Shown here piece after piece: positions 12,725 to 24,450 of a DNA stretch of 64,000 nucleotides. The notes beneath the pieces are model-generated. The model ran no database searches. It had not been told where the DNA came from and saw nothing but the letters and a program-made list of their open reading frames with translations. This stretch comes from Rotaria sp. Silwood1 (Eukaryota; Rotifera; Eurotatoria; Philodinida; Philodinidae): assembly GCA_905250075.1 (NCBI GenBank), contig CAJNOP010000009.1, positions 3,119,581-3,183,580 on the forward strand, given 5' to 3'. The translations under genes and the position numbers were made by a program. The first letter of the stretch is position 1; the number at the start of each line of letters is the position of its first letter.

Positions 12725-15077
12725 ATGATATCACGACATAATTCCTCATCATTTGCTTCCAGTCGAAATCAAGTCACATCGATAACTGAGAAAACTGATA
12801 TACTAGGTGACTTAGGTAACTATTCTACTAAATATGATAATCACATTTATGATCGTGGCTGGAAAAATTACGCCGACAAAGAGAGAACAAGAAAGAGACA
12901 AAAAGTAAGCTATTTTCTTTCCAAAAAATATCTGACTTTGACTTAGATACATAATGATTCAAAAGACGTGGGGATTCTATATAACAAAATGCTGTTGCTA
13001 CTGTCTGATAGTTTCTACTTTGACGTGTATTTTACTCGCGGCACTCTTGGTGGCTATCGTTCTCATTGGTATGTAGTCGGACAAAAGTCAAATAGCTTAG
13101 TTTCAGTTCTTGAAAAAAACTTCTGTCAGTTGATCAATGATCTATAGCATTTTCATTATCAGAGTCAATCGAATGTTTCTGTTTGTGTAAATTCAGTTAA
13201 TATCTGATAGGCAAATTTAGTGTCAATCTTTAACCCTTTGAGGGCAGAACCTTTTTTTCAATCGAAAAATGGTTCTTCAATCAATCCGTTGTATTGGGCT
13301 TAAAATGATCAGATAAAAACCTGATGATAATGCATCGAGAGAAGAGAGGGAGAAATCATGCGTCAGTATACAGTAGCAGAAAGAAAGGAGGACATCTGAG
13401 AAGGATCTATATGACAGATAGGCAACCTATTTACCTTAAAGATTGTAACGGTTTAATGTAGAGCAAACATTTTCTGTATTGAAAAATTGGTGGGACAACT
13501 ATGTCCCACCATCTTCAAATGGTTAAAATATGCATCGATTATGTTTCCTTTTGAGATTTCTGAAAATTCAATCATCTCTGTTGAAGTTCTAAGAAATTCG
13601 GGAAAAAAGAGAAATACATATAAATAATTGAAACTGGCATATGTGTAGTGTGAACTATTTTCATTTTCACTAGATATAAATTAAGATGATAAATGCATGT
13701 GTCGATTTTTTAATGCTTATTTCCACATTGGTTTTTCGATGTTCAGTATGAACTATGAGAAGGTAAAACATATGTTGAAAGGTATTGAAAAAAGATTTTC
13801 ATTTTTTGTATTGAAAGTTGTCTGAAATGTTCCGACTAGGATTCAACAAAATGTTCTTGTTGTCTGCTAGCTATACAATCGAAAACAACGACGATTACTG
13901 TAACCGTCACTACAAACACTTGTAAGTAAAAATGTGCGGTGTATGATAAAAATAAATGTTGTTGTAAAATTTCAAGCAACGAGCACAATTCTGTCTACTT
14001 TAACGTCCACCATGACTACAATAACTTCTGAATCGACATCGACTACTACTACTACGACAAGTATTATCTCGAATTAATTAACAAATAAACTATAATCGTT
14101 ATTTCACTTTATTTAGCGGCGACGACTACAACTGTCTACGATCCATGTCAGTTATTTTCTGTGCAAAAGTGACATGTAAACAATGTAAAATATCGTTTTT
14201 AGGTGCTAAGCTTCGTTGGAATCAAACGGATGTAGACGTACCTGGCACTAGATCTGATGGTTCAGCTGTTAATCAGTTAAATAATCCATCTTGTTTGTAT
14301 ATTGATGCAAACGAGACACTTTAAATTTGTGACTAACAAAATGATCGTATTCAAATGTGGACTAAAGGTGCATCAACTGGTGTGACAGTGCCTGGCGCAA
14401 GTGGTACGTCAGTTTACAAAGCTCAATCGCTTACTTTTGACAAAAATGGAAATATGTATGTCACCAGTTATCTAATGAATAAGATACTCAGGTTCTCTTC
14501 CAATTCGAGCACGGATACAATCGTTGCTGGAAGCTCTAGTTCAGGAACAGCATCTAATCAATTGAATCAGCCAACAGATATGGTCGTTGACAATAATTTG
14601 AATTTTTACGTCGTTGATTCGAAAAATAACCAGGTGATAATGTGGACTCCGAATGCTACTAGTGGTAATCCTGTGATTAGTAGTGGTATTTTGATGGTGT
14701 AAAATGAATTTTTGTTTGCTCCCAGATCATTGAATGAAATTTATTTAAGTGATTCTAGCCATAATAGTATATATGTATGGACATTTAACGCTTCAACTCC
14801 AAACATTACTCTTACACAAGTTAGCAATAGTGCTACTACTACTCTTAGCAACCCACAAGGCATCTTTTTCGATTCTTCGAACAATTTATTTGTTGCCGAT
14901 AAAAAAAATAATCAAGTAGTAATCTATTGTGTAAATTCAACTGGCTGTATTCCTGTAGTTGGAGAAAGTGGTACTTCACCTCTGTTGACTTAATCGATGG
15001 ATGTAGCTTTCGATTCAAATTATAATTTGTACGTGGTCTCAAAAGACCATATCATCATTAAATATGCGCGACTATGA
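12725..15077 (+). pseudogene. Type II membrane protein with extracellular NHL repeats, interrupted by four TAA codons
   Basis: Six exons splice in frame: 12725-12904, 12966-13068, 13871-13921, 13977-14060, 14117-14146 and 14203-15077 (441 codons). The parts are a ~60 aa polar N-terminus, a Cys-rich juxtamembrane stretch and one TM helix (residues ~61-94), a Thr/Ser-rich linker over three tiny exons, then CAKLRWNQT and NHL-type beta-propeller repeats. The repeats show LTFDKNGNMYVTSYLMNKIL, MVVDNNLNFYVVDSKNNQV and IFFDSSNNLFVADKKNNQV. The last exon keeps one frame for 875 bp but has TAA at 14322, 14334, 14700 and 14991. The first two replace expected Tyr and Ser of a repeat (ETL-stop-ICD-stop-QNDRIQMW). 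No frameshift is visible. The best reading is a young pseudogene; sequencing error or stop readthrough is less likely. The acceptor before exon 2 (TTCAAAAG) is weak. Confidence 0.75.
13230..13526. mobile_element. piggyBac-like MITE in intron 2 of the NHL gene
   Basis: The left end reads TTAACCCTTTGAGGGCAGAA and the right end, reverse-complemented, reads TTAACCATTTGAAGATGGTG. These are imperfect terminal inverted repeats, each next to a TTAA, the target site used by piggyBac transposases. A short palindrome (TGGGACA...TGTCCCA) sits near the right end. The interior (~290 bp) has no coding potential, so it would be non-autonomous. Confidence 0.45.
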
Positions 15078-17595
15078 ATCGATTATTTGCAACTTCTACG
15101 ATCAATGACGATACCTAAAGATACTTTGATAAATAGACTTCAATGGCATTTTTTATTTCCATATTAAACAACAAAACCTAAAAAGGCACTCGAATTCGAA
15201 CAAAATCAATTAGATCTATGAGTCTAACTAAACAACCAAAGCATGATTTTTCAATATGCTTGAAACGGTGAAAAAGCGAGCTGAGAAAATTCCTCTGGAC
15301 GAACATGAATGACGACGACATTTCTCGTGCTACGTTTTTCTCTACTCGAAGGTCTAATTGAAACAATAAAAACGTTTACTTTCTCTAAAGAAGAAAATTG
15401 ATATGAGTCCGAAGAAAATAATCTTCTGCATTTATTACGATGCGTGAGTGAATGTGGGGGTGGGTAAGCGTATAGGTGATGGTGAAAGCAAGAATTGCGC
15501 TTATAGTCATTCCCTTCAAAGAGAGTATTGTCACCTTAGCTTCACAGAACACAAGAGTGTAGATCTTGCTGATCTGATTCGAAGTGTTCAATAGTGGACT
15601 CGTGTTCGAAGATAATTGCTATAAAAGTGAGTCCAAGTAAATTAGAGTGAGTAATTTGTTATAGTACTGTTCACAATCAGCTTATTCATGCAGGTCATAT
15701 TGTCTTCTTTTTCCCTGAACCACATTGCCGCCCTCACACAGATATCTTGAAACTTTCAAACGTTGTCATTGTTTGAAAATGTGAGAAAAAAATTCAGAAT
15801 TCAAACAAGTTTTCGATCACTACATGTTGATTAGTTCGCACTGAAATCGAAGTAGTCGGTTGGGGCTGGTTGGCGTTACTAACTGGTCCTTCAGATTGGA
15901 TTCTAAATTTTTCAGCAGACTTCAACTCTAGTAAAGTATACTCCTTCAAAAGAGTCTCAGTGACTGCAGCAATAAACAGACGTTGTCATAATCGAAATAT
16001 TTTTTGCCGTTCTCTTTCGTCTACTGAAAATATCATGAAGCCTATAGGTGGAAGGACATGATATTTAAAGAAACGAAAAAGAAAATTTTCTCCATTCTCT
16101 TAACAGAACGTTGTGCATAGGTGAAGCAAATACCATTTTATTTCATTTGCCACGTTGTCTTCGAAAGGTAAGCAGTGATAGTTGCCCGCGAAATAAAGCT
16201 ATACATTTCTTTGGTGAGAAAACAAGGCAAGTTTTGTCTGATCGTTGTAATGATGTAGAATATTGGATAAAATTAGAATCATATCGTGACAGTGATCTGC
16301 AGAGGCTATTTCGGCAGGTTAAAAAAGAACTATTCGAAGGACTTGAATATACTACCTACTATGTTATCCATCAGAGTCTTTAATAAAGTACGCATGCTCA
16401 AAGCATCAGATTTAATGAGCTTTTTCTCACTAGTGAATGGAGTTCATCAGGTTCCAACTTTGTGTTCAACAGACAAAGCTTTTTATAAAAAAATATCATG
16501 ATCTGATCGAGTTCTAATTTCGTCCTGGGTAGTTTTGAGAAGTCAACATTTCATACTTTGGAGCACATAACTATTAATGAATAAATGAGTAGCTGTTGGC
16601 GAGACAAGTCGATGGTTGTCAGTTTCATATCCGTCTTCACTTTTAACTTTTCCATCCAACCATATATTCTATGTCAATATTTTGAAGCTTTAAAATGTCT
16701 TCGCCGAAATGCAAGAGCATTGCATGAAATTTTCGCTTCACTCATCGACAATATTCAACAGGATGCCTTAATATTATTGCAGCATTTTTCCTACTAGTTA
16801 AAGACACATGAGTAGCCTTTCTTTGGACTTTGTAGGAAGAATTATTGTATTTCTTCGTATCTTACTGGATGTTGACTAAAACTTTTGCATCTTTTCCTTT
16901 TTTTTCTTTAAGCACAGTACGGGTGACTGTTTGAATTCTAGCATAGCACTGTCAGCGAAGCTTCTACTTCCGACCAAAAACGCTGACATCGTTTAACCGT
17001 TTGAGAATAGTGACAAAACATAAATCCTTTTCTCCTTCTTCATCAATACAAAAAATAAAACAGTGTTTGAGTACTGTCGGTCGATTACTTTCCTACTTGT
17101 AGAAAAAAAGAATGCATCAAGCATATTTTATACACAAGCAAAGTTTTGGCGTCGTTACGAGCACTTCTATATGTGAAAAAAAAGAAAAAGAATCACAAAA
17201 ACACACACTTGCCCTTTGTGATAGTATATAGATAAGCATAATATATTTTTATGCGAGTCTTCTACGAAAGAGAAAAGAGCACTGCATATGATGCATTTAG
17301 ACACGCGCAGTCTTAATCGAAACATTATCGTTAGACGAAGATAGATTGATTTAAAACTTGCTTACTGTGCCATTTTAAAAGCACATGAGGCGCTATTCAT
17401 ACTAAAAGGATATTTGATTATGCGCCAGTTTCTGTTCGCATAGTCTTCTTAAGTTTTGCAGATAACCTTACATGGTTGAGATATTCTCCAAAGAAGGTGC
17501 AGTTTTCTCTTACAACGATGGATTCAATATAAAGGCTTAATATATTCGTATTGAGAATCAAATAAATTCAAAGATATTGTCTTGCTACTTTTTAG
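15078..17595. other. Intergenic, no gene recognised
   Basis: An ATTAAA near 15162 could be the polyadenylation signal of the NHL gene. A G/T-rich stretch lies at about 15443-15482. Short open frames at 15870-16061, 16111-16383 and 16585-16797 have somewhat higher GC than their surroundings but no domain I recognise and no splice signals joining them. Confidence 0.5.
17528..17533 (+). promoter_or_regulatory. Possible TATA box
   Basis: TATAAA followed by GG, 63 bp before the ATG at 17596 in a position suited to a short 5' leader. In AT-rich DNA this could be chance. Confidence 0.25.
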
Positions 17596-18129
17596 ATGTC
17601 TGCTGATACCAAAATCGAGAACACACAATCACAGGAGAAATTTTCAGACCCAAATAAGACGGATAACTCAATGACCACCGATGCGACAACTACAAATGGT
17701 ACATCTGATCATGCGGCACCGTTCAAAATGCCGCGTGCTCCTCCTCACGTCTACTCGTGCTTTGTTGTCAATCGAACTGCTGAACCTATCGAATGCACTT
17801 TAAAATACGATGGACGTCCTGGTGAAGACAAATTCGACCAAGTTGTGAATGTGACGATTCCTGGAAATTCGGAACATTATTTTCCTCGACAATTTTTTCA
17901 GCCCGATTTACCTGAGTCCTATTGCAAATGGGTCAAAATTGTGACACATGTGAAAGTGAAAAAGGCGAACGGAAAAATTTTGGAGGTTGAATATCCGTTC
18001 GAAAATGTTCATTGTCCGATTCGAAACTGGGAATTTCATGTGAGAGACGATGGTGACATCCTTTCGAAACCTCCAACTCGTGTTGCCAATATACTCAAAT
18101 ATGAGAACCTTGACCAGTATGAATGTTGA
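17596..18129 (+). CDS. Unrecognised 177 aa protein, probably one beta-rich domain
   Basis: Single-exon open frame with even codon use and higher GC than its flanks. The ATG directly follows TTTTTAG, an acceptor-like sequence, so the first nucleotides of the mRNA may come from a 5' UTR exon or a trans-spliced leader. Residues 1-45 are polar and low-complexity (Ser/Thr/Asn). Residues ~50-177 alternate hydrophobic and polar residues like a beta sandwich (VYSCFVVNRTAEPIECTLKY, VVNVTIPGNSEHYFP, KWVKIVTHVKVKKANGK, NWEFHVRDDG). There is no signal peptide, TM segment or catalytic motif. AATAAA follows 64 bp after the stop. I do not recognise the family; it looks like a real cytosolic protein. Confidence 0.75.
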   Translation: MSADTKIENTQSQEKFSDPNKTDNSMTTDATTTNGTSDHAAPFKMPRAPPHVYSCFVVNRTAEPIECTLKYDGRPGEDKFDQVVNVTIPGNSEHYFPRQFFQPDLPESYCKWVKIVTHVKVKKANGKILEVEYPFENVHCPIRNWEFHVRDDGDILSKPPTRVANILKYENLDQYEC

Positions 18130-18192
18130 TTGGATAAGAAAAGGCACAAACTATTTCCATAATTTTTTTTGTACTTCTCTTCTATTGCATGA

Positions 18193-18198
18193 AATAAA
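18193..18198 (+). terminator. Polyadenylation signal AATAAA
   Basis: AATAAA 64 bp after the stop codon at 18129. Confidence 0.5.
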
Positions 18199-20684
18199 CT
18201 TATAATGTGTTTCACAGCTATAATGAAAGTTCGAAGCGAATCAACAAAACCGTGATTTGATGCTCTACAGTTCGGATTATATTTTTACAAATGCTAAAGT
18301 TACACGATTCGATTTGACTGAGCCCGACCAAGGCAGAATATAAAGTTGAGAAGAAAACATTCCGATTTGAAATTTTTCTCGAGTCAAAATTAAGCAAATG
18401 ACCTATATATGTATATGTGGGTGGTCGGGTTGCTGCATGATAGTGAGTGAATGGACAAGTGTAGATGAGTGACGATAGGATTGGATTGCTGGTGTAGATG
18501 AAGAAAAGGTCCTCAATCATCCAACCTCGAATCACTGACTTTCACAGAAAATTTCTCAAGAGCCTTGTTTTTCCTACGAACAGTTTCTTCATACTTTTGA
18601 AAAAAAATTACTGGACGATTCAAGTTTTTACAATAATTACTTGGCTCAATCATTATACATTTTGGCTCCCAAATTGATGCATATTTGGATTTTGAAGAAA
18701 TAATCAACATGATAAACCCTTTCGTTTCATCGTACTGAAGGATTTATTCTCACCCGAGAAGTTGAGAACGTATGTAGCATCGATGGCTGAATACAAAATA
18801 CAATTATGAAACGATCACTATTATTGCTTGAAAATAGAGTTTCATATTTTATTCAATGTTAAAACTTTCCGATCAGGCTTCTTTTTAGGTTAAAAGATAT
18901 GCCATTTTCGATGGAACTTGTTATAACTGCTATTAAGTCAGTAGCCTCAATAAGGTCATTGTATCATCACAATATGAAAAGTTACAGCAAGCAAAATATA
19001 TCTCTGAGTATACTTATTCAGAAAAGCTGATCTATGAAAGATGAATGAGAAGACAAATTAATTTGCAATTCTTTGGCGGAAAGTTCAAGTTGAAATGCTA
19101 GATTCACTCTCAATAAGGTGTGGATATGAGTGGATGAGTGTAGATGATCTGCTGAAGATAACACACACTCACACAGGCAATAAACGTATTTTATATTAAA
19201 AAACAACCTTAGCAACATTCAAGAATAAGCCAAGCTGTATTCATCGAAACAGTGAGAGTCTTGACCAAGGTGAAGGATTTTTCAGAGTACTGTTTTTTTC
19301 TCTAAGTATAATGTATGTTTACTTTTTCATCTAGCTAAACTCAAGTGCAAAGCCTGTTTTCCAGTCAAGAAATAAAATTGAAAAAGAAAAACAAACTTCA
19401 CACTTGACAAGGACAAAATTATAGAAAGATCATTTAAACAGACGGAGTCGAAATTTTTTGTTCCTCGTGTACAATTCTTATCTGTATTGTGCGTGTGTGC
19501 AGCTTATCTCAAGTCTTGCCAATTTGTTTTTACTCATACTTCCATGATCTTCTTCTCAGCTAATATATATGTATGCGCACATGAGCACTTTCATCTCTTC
19601 TATGTTTTACTGGGCCCCACTTACATAGTTTTTCATTATATGTGCATCTGTGCTGTTGTTTTCTTTTTTGTGTTGTACTGTTTGTTTTAGCCACTGTCGA
19701 GTACTCTTCATGTGAACATGTGTATAATCTTTTTCTGTTCTTTCGATTCAGCATGCTCTTGGTTTTCTTCTCACTCTAGTATTTTACTCGTGGTCTCATC
19801 GGACAATCGAGTTTTTCTTTTACTCGAATATGTAGTGATTTCTGTAGGAGATCATTTATTTGTAAAGATTACTACGCTCTCTCTCATCTATTCGTCTTTG
19901 GCCATATGAGCACTTTTCTGAAAATCAGTAAATCTGATTTGATCTTGATCTAATTACATTACGAATAGGAAAACATCGGAACAAATTTGAATGAATAATT
20001 TCAACATTTTAAGGACGACACTTACATGCATAATTCAATACTTCAAAATGATTTCATTGAAAAGGCTACTTGCTAATCGTAACGGTAAATATTGTAGCTC
20101 TGGTATAATTACTACACATATAGTTAAGTAATCATCCGATGTCTGTAGTTCATAACCATCGTTCGATCCTTAGAGCTTGGTTCATTGTTGATCAATTTTC
20201 TGAGCACACAAAGTTACTACATGAATGAAGTCGTAAAAGATCGATCGATTTTTTCATCGGAGTAAAACCACAAACAGCAAATGTTGCTGATCGTTCGTAT
20301 AATGTCTGTTACTCTGAATTTTATTATATCTAACTATTATCAATGACAATGTTTTTCCAAGACTATTTATAGAAAGCTCTGAACTAGTTCGATCGTTCTA
20401 AACGAGAGACATGCTGGTAGCATGTAGAGCAGAATTATTCTCCATAATTTCTTACGATACATTAAGAGGATCTGTTTTTGTTCCGCTCGATTTCTACGAG
20501 CAGTTTTTGTAGATTAGCAAGTATCTTAGTAACACATGTTGTAAACAAACCCTTTTAAAGAAAAGTTTTCTGCAGGCGAAATTAAATCTCAGTATTCTCA
20601 AACTTCTCACACGAGACTCTTGATGCAAAACATACCATTGATATATGCTCATTTCATATGATCCATTTTTGTACCTTTAGAGAA

Positions 20685-20690
20685 TTTATT
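20685..20690 (-). terminator. Polyadenylation signal AATAAA of the mscL-like gene
   Basis: AATAAA on the minus strand, 50 bp beyond the MscL stop codon. It supports a eukaryotic transcript for this bacterial-type gene. Confidence 0.5.
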
Positions 20691-20739
20691 TGCAAATATC
20701 AGGCAGAGACAATATATAGGAAAAAAAGCAAAGTTTCTT

Positions 20740-21273
20740 TCAAAGTTTTGGATTTGGCATTAGTATAGCCTGCGATTGTTGAGCGAGAAGATCTCGTATT
20801 TCGCGCAACACTTTAACTTCCTCATTAGTTTTGTCTTCAATCAATGGTTCATTCTTTTCTTTTTTGCTTTTTGCCATTTTATACAAACGATTGACAAGTT
20901 TAATGATAAAGAAGAGTGCGAATGCCACAATCAATAAATAAATGATCTGTTGAATAAATTTCCCATAACGAATAACCACAGGTGGTTGATTTTTGTAAAC
21001 AAAATTTTTCATTTTTATGGTCAAATTGGCAAAATCAACACCACCCAACAGAAGACCGAACGGGGGCGTAATGATATCATCGACCAACGACTTGACCACA
21101 TTTGAAAATGCAGTTCCGATGATGATTCCGATGGCCAAATCCAAGACACTGCCACGCAAAGCAAATCTATATAGGTGAACTATTGTAGAAAAGATCGAAT
21201 GAAAATTACTTAGAACTACGTACGCTTTAAATTCTTTGCAGAAATTCAGACAACAATGCTGAGCGCCTTCCAT
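20740..21273 (-). CDS. mscL: Large-conductance mechanosensitive channel, MscL family, with a spliceosomal intron
   Basis: Two exons, 21273-21224 and 21166-20740, joined across a 57 bp intron (GTACGT to ATATAG) in phase 2, give 158 aa (bacterial MscL about 136). The join restores the family N-terminus KEFKAFALRGSVLDLAIG. The pore helix TM1 (about 18-50) continues as IIIGTAFSNVVKSLVDDIIT, followed by PPFGLLLGGVDF. A periplasmic-type loop ends in VVIRYGKFIQQ. TM2 is IIYLLIVAFALFFIIKLVNR (about 91-110), and the C-terminal helix EVKVLREIRDLLAQQ matches bacterial proteins. MscL proteins form pentameric pores that open under membrane tension to release solutes on hypo-osmotic shock. The N-terminus has three Cys (HCCLNFC), possibly acylated. 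The intron and the AATAAA argue against bacterial contamination; the origin is probably horizontal transfer. A CTTTAG acceptor-like site lies 6 bp before the ATG. Confidence 0.93.
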   Translation of the reverse strand: MEGAQHCCLNFCKEFKAYVVLSNFHSIFSTIVHLYRFALRGSVLDLAIGIIIGTAFSNVVKSLVDDIITPPFGLLLGGVDFANLTIKMKNFVYKNQPPVVIRYGKFIQQIIYLLIVAFALFFIIKLVNRLYKMAKSKKEKNEPLIEDKTNEEVKVLREIRDLLAQQSQAILMPNPKL

Positions 21274-21276
21274 CAA

Positions 21277-23675
21277 GATCTAAAGAAAAATATAAGAAGT
21301 TGTTCTGTTCGTTCGTGCATTTGTCTCTTCCTAGCGATTCATTATCTATCTGAGTAGTCTTCAAGATCCTCCTAAAGATACCAATCACAAAATGCATCCC
21401 TATCGTGTAATACTCATCACAGCATCTATGGAATTAGATCCGCTGCGGAAGACATCAAAAGTCTTGACATAACGTAAAAGAAGTTAATTCCAACCACGAC
21501 AATTTTTCATCATTTTGTCGATCGATTTGATGCGATTTGTTCGGTTAATGAATAACATAAGAATGAGTGTGTAACAGATACTCAATTAATCATAGTGATA
21601 CAAACGATTCACACTCTAAGGAAATAATAGATTGAGAGAAGAGAAATGTACTATGGAATGATGTAAATATGATAAAATATATTAATATAGGTAAACGAAT
21701 AGAGAATGGCTTTCTCACGAAAAAATACCGAAAAAATGACTTTCAATAACCTCCTAAAATATGAATCGAAGCAATCCATATCATCATAATTGCAATTAAA
21801 GTAGAAGTGTCAACAGAATTAGATAATTGGAAGATGATTCTGGCAGAAATACTCAGTTATATAGTCTCGTTAGTTTTCTTCAATTCGTCAATCCTTACCA
21901 AGAACTATATGGTCTGCTGTTTCTGACTGATAATGCACATTGACATTCAAAAAGATTTTCGCTAGATAATTTTTTTATTAATTCTTATTTTCTCTACCAA
22001 CATATTTGAAATTTTCTTGGGTGAAACTCAACATTTTTGAAATACATGTGTATGTATCTCATATCACTATGAATAACACCTATCAGATAGACCATTTTGA
22101 AGATTGCAAAAAGAACAACTGAGATTCTCTGAAGGAAGCTTTTTTATTGATTCAGGTGGATGATTCCAAGCTTTGGAAATAAATCAGATTTTACTGAAAA
22201 CAATCGGAAAGATGAAAAAAAAAAGCGATCGTATCCAGCAGAGAAACGTCGGAATTTGATAAAACATTACAACAGTATTCTGGACCGGAAAGTCGATAGA
22301 CTTTTCTGATGATTTACGCTCGTTTCCTGTCGAAAAAGACCCGCAAGTTAATCGGAGATGATTAAACAATTCGCCGACTTTCTAATGTAAAGTACTGCTA
22401 TTAATTTCCACTGATTTTTGACTCTTTTTGCTGGTATCGCTCCGTACTTTTTCACCCGAGTACAAATAGAAAAAGAAAAGATTTCTGTGAAAAAATTCAT
22501 TCAATAAGAATATTACATGTCTTTGTTTTATTTGACTCAATTTTCCTACAATATTATAAAATTCGTAAATTAACGATAGGAAACAAAAAAAATGAACAGA
22601 AAATTAGATGAATGTTTACACAATACATCAATTCGATTGTTGAAATAACAAAATGTAGTAAAATTTGTTAAAAAAAGCATAATGGGGACATTAAACATGA
22701 TAAGTGTTTATTATCGGTGTTACTCGTAAACTGTGTTTGGAAAGAACAAGAAAAATATGTATGCTATAAAGTATTATTAGTTGAATAAATAGGATTATAT
22801 ATAGTATTCAAATTTATATTGGTAAACAAGTAATTAACAAACCTGGGTGATCTATCCAAGAAGTCAGTAGCGAAAAAAAAATGATGCTAGACTAAATTTT
22901 GAGTCAAGTTTTATAACGACGATCAACAAACATGCACTATTTTTTTTGTATCATAAATAATATCTTTAAATATATTGAAAATAGTATTAAAGTATTTTCC
23001 TCAAAATACGAATCCAAATATTCATATAACTTATCTGTTAAATAGCTGATCTCTTTCAAAGAAAAAAACCATTGAAAAAAATTCTTTTCTTTTCAGTAAA
23101 AGAACGTTTAAATTATGCTTTTATATGGACGACAAATAAGCATATCACAACCGGTAAAGTAAGCGCACTGAGACGACATTTAAAATAGTGTTAATCGGAG
23201 AGAAAAAAAAACAAATTTCTCTCTGACGAACGCATTCAAACCGTTGTTTCAAGTAACGTTTTTAGTTGAAAAACACTGTAAATTGAAAACGACAAGCTTG
23301 AATGCCTTGCAATAAAAAAAACATGATGTATTAAACGTCAAAATATCGTTTTTTCTAGGTTTGCTAGACAACGCTATTTTTGTATATATATTGTTTTCTT
23401 GAGTAGTTCAATACTGATCAGTCCATAGTGCAAGAGAAAACAACTATCATTAAAATATGCAAAGTGTCTCAAGGTTTTTCTTAAACTGACTTCTAATAGA
23501 GCTATTTTGAACTTGATAACAAAGAGCCTATATTAATGTCTTATATAAATAGTAAAAAGCCCATGAAATTTATTCATATTTTTCAATATTAATCTACGGA
23601 CATTGGCTGAAAGACTTACTTTTTATGTTTGTTTAAGAGTGATGATGAGAATGAAACTGCATCAGTGCGTTGATA
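21277..23675. other. Intergenic, no gene recognised
   Basis: AT-rich sequence with no frame above ~60 codons that looks coding, and no clear element boundaries. Confidence 0.5.
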
Positions 23676-24450
23676 GAACGTAAAAACTATTTATTTTTTA
23701 TTTTTAGCATTTTTTCTAGAAATAGTTATTGATAATATGGCAACGTGCGCTTTACTTACGTTACTATATTCTCTTATTTCTTCCTTTCAAGTCAAGCGGT
23801 TGGCCTCTTCAATCAATATAGAGACTCTATTGAATAGATGATTAAAAAACTATGAACTAAAAGCTATTAAAAAATGCTCAGTATCAATTTTATTTTTTTT
23901 CTTCTACAAGGTAACATTACTGATAGAATAGTGTTTATTTTTTCTTTCTTTCTGACATTTTATTGCTTTTCGATCTTCATCTGAGTGCTTGTTACGATTA
24001 ATTAGTACATGTATTCAGTTAGAGAGAGGAAAAAAAGCATATACAACACAGATACGATATTTCAATTTTACCTTTTGGCTTGAATAAATCTTTAATAATA
24101 GTGGTCTGACATGTTTAATGTGTCATTGTGCCAATTTTAATGTTTTAGTCACTTTTTAGTCTAATGATGGCATATTTTCGAAGTATGAAGTTTTTACTAC
24201 AACATTTTTTTTTACTAATCCTTTTTCAGAAAATGTGCTGAATTGTTGTCACAATTAGGATTGAAATCTTTACTAAGCATGTGTGCAATTGTCAACGAAA
24301 GTCATTGATATACAAAGCCTAGTAAGCAAAGTATTTGATCAAGCCAACAAGAAACGCTTGAGACTCGAGTCGAAATATTATCAATGTATCTAGTTCAAAT
24401 GTTTATTGTAAACCCTAAGTATATTTTGACTATATTTCAGTTTTTCAGTT
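23676..24450 (+). repeat. Diverged dispersed repeat, copy B
   Basis: Homologous to about 1-710 in the same orientation. It shares the pyrimidine-rich stretch, the GTGGTCTGACA block near 24101, GATGGCATATTTTCGAAGTA near 24166 and GTATATTTTGACTATATTT near 24419. Similarity fades after about 24450. Copy B is slightly longer because of small insertions. No coding potential. Confidence 0.6.

Larger units (their letters stand above)
18130..20739. other. Intergenic, no gene recognised
   Basis: Contains two G/T-rich stretches with a shared GTGTAGATGA core (about 18410-18500 and 19114-19175). Otherwise AT-rich with no convincing coding region. Confidence 0.5.

Noticed and set aside
16111..16383. 90-codon frame with some charged helical character
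   Set aside because: Considered as a tektin-like or other fragment, but no motif could be matched and there is no exon context.
20740..21273. MscL as bacterial contamination
   Set aside because: A GT-AG intron interrupts the coding sequence and a eukaryotic polyadenylation signal follows.
1..24450. The 1-710 and 23676-24450 copies as LTRs of one retrotransposon
   Set aside because: They are too diverged, 23 kb apart, and the DNA between holds unrelated host genes with no gag/pol.
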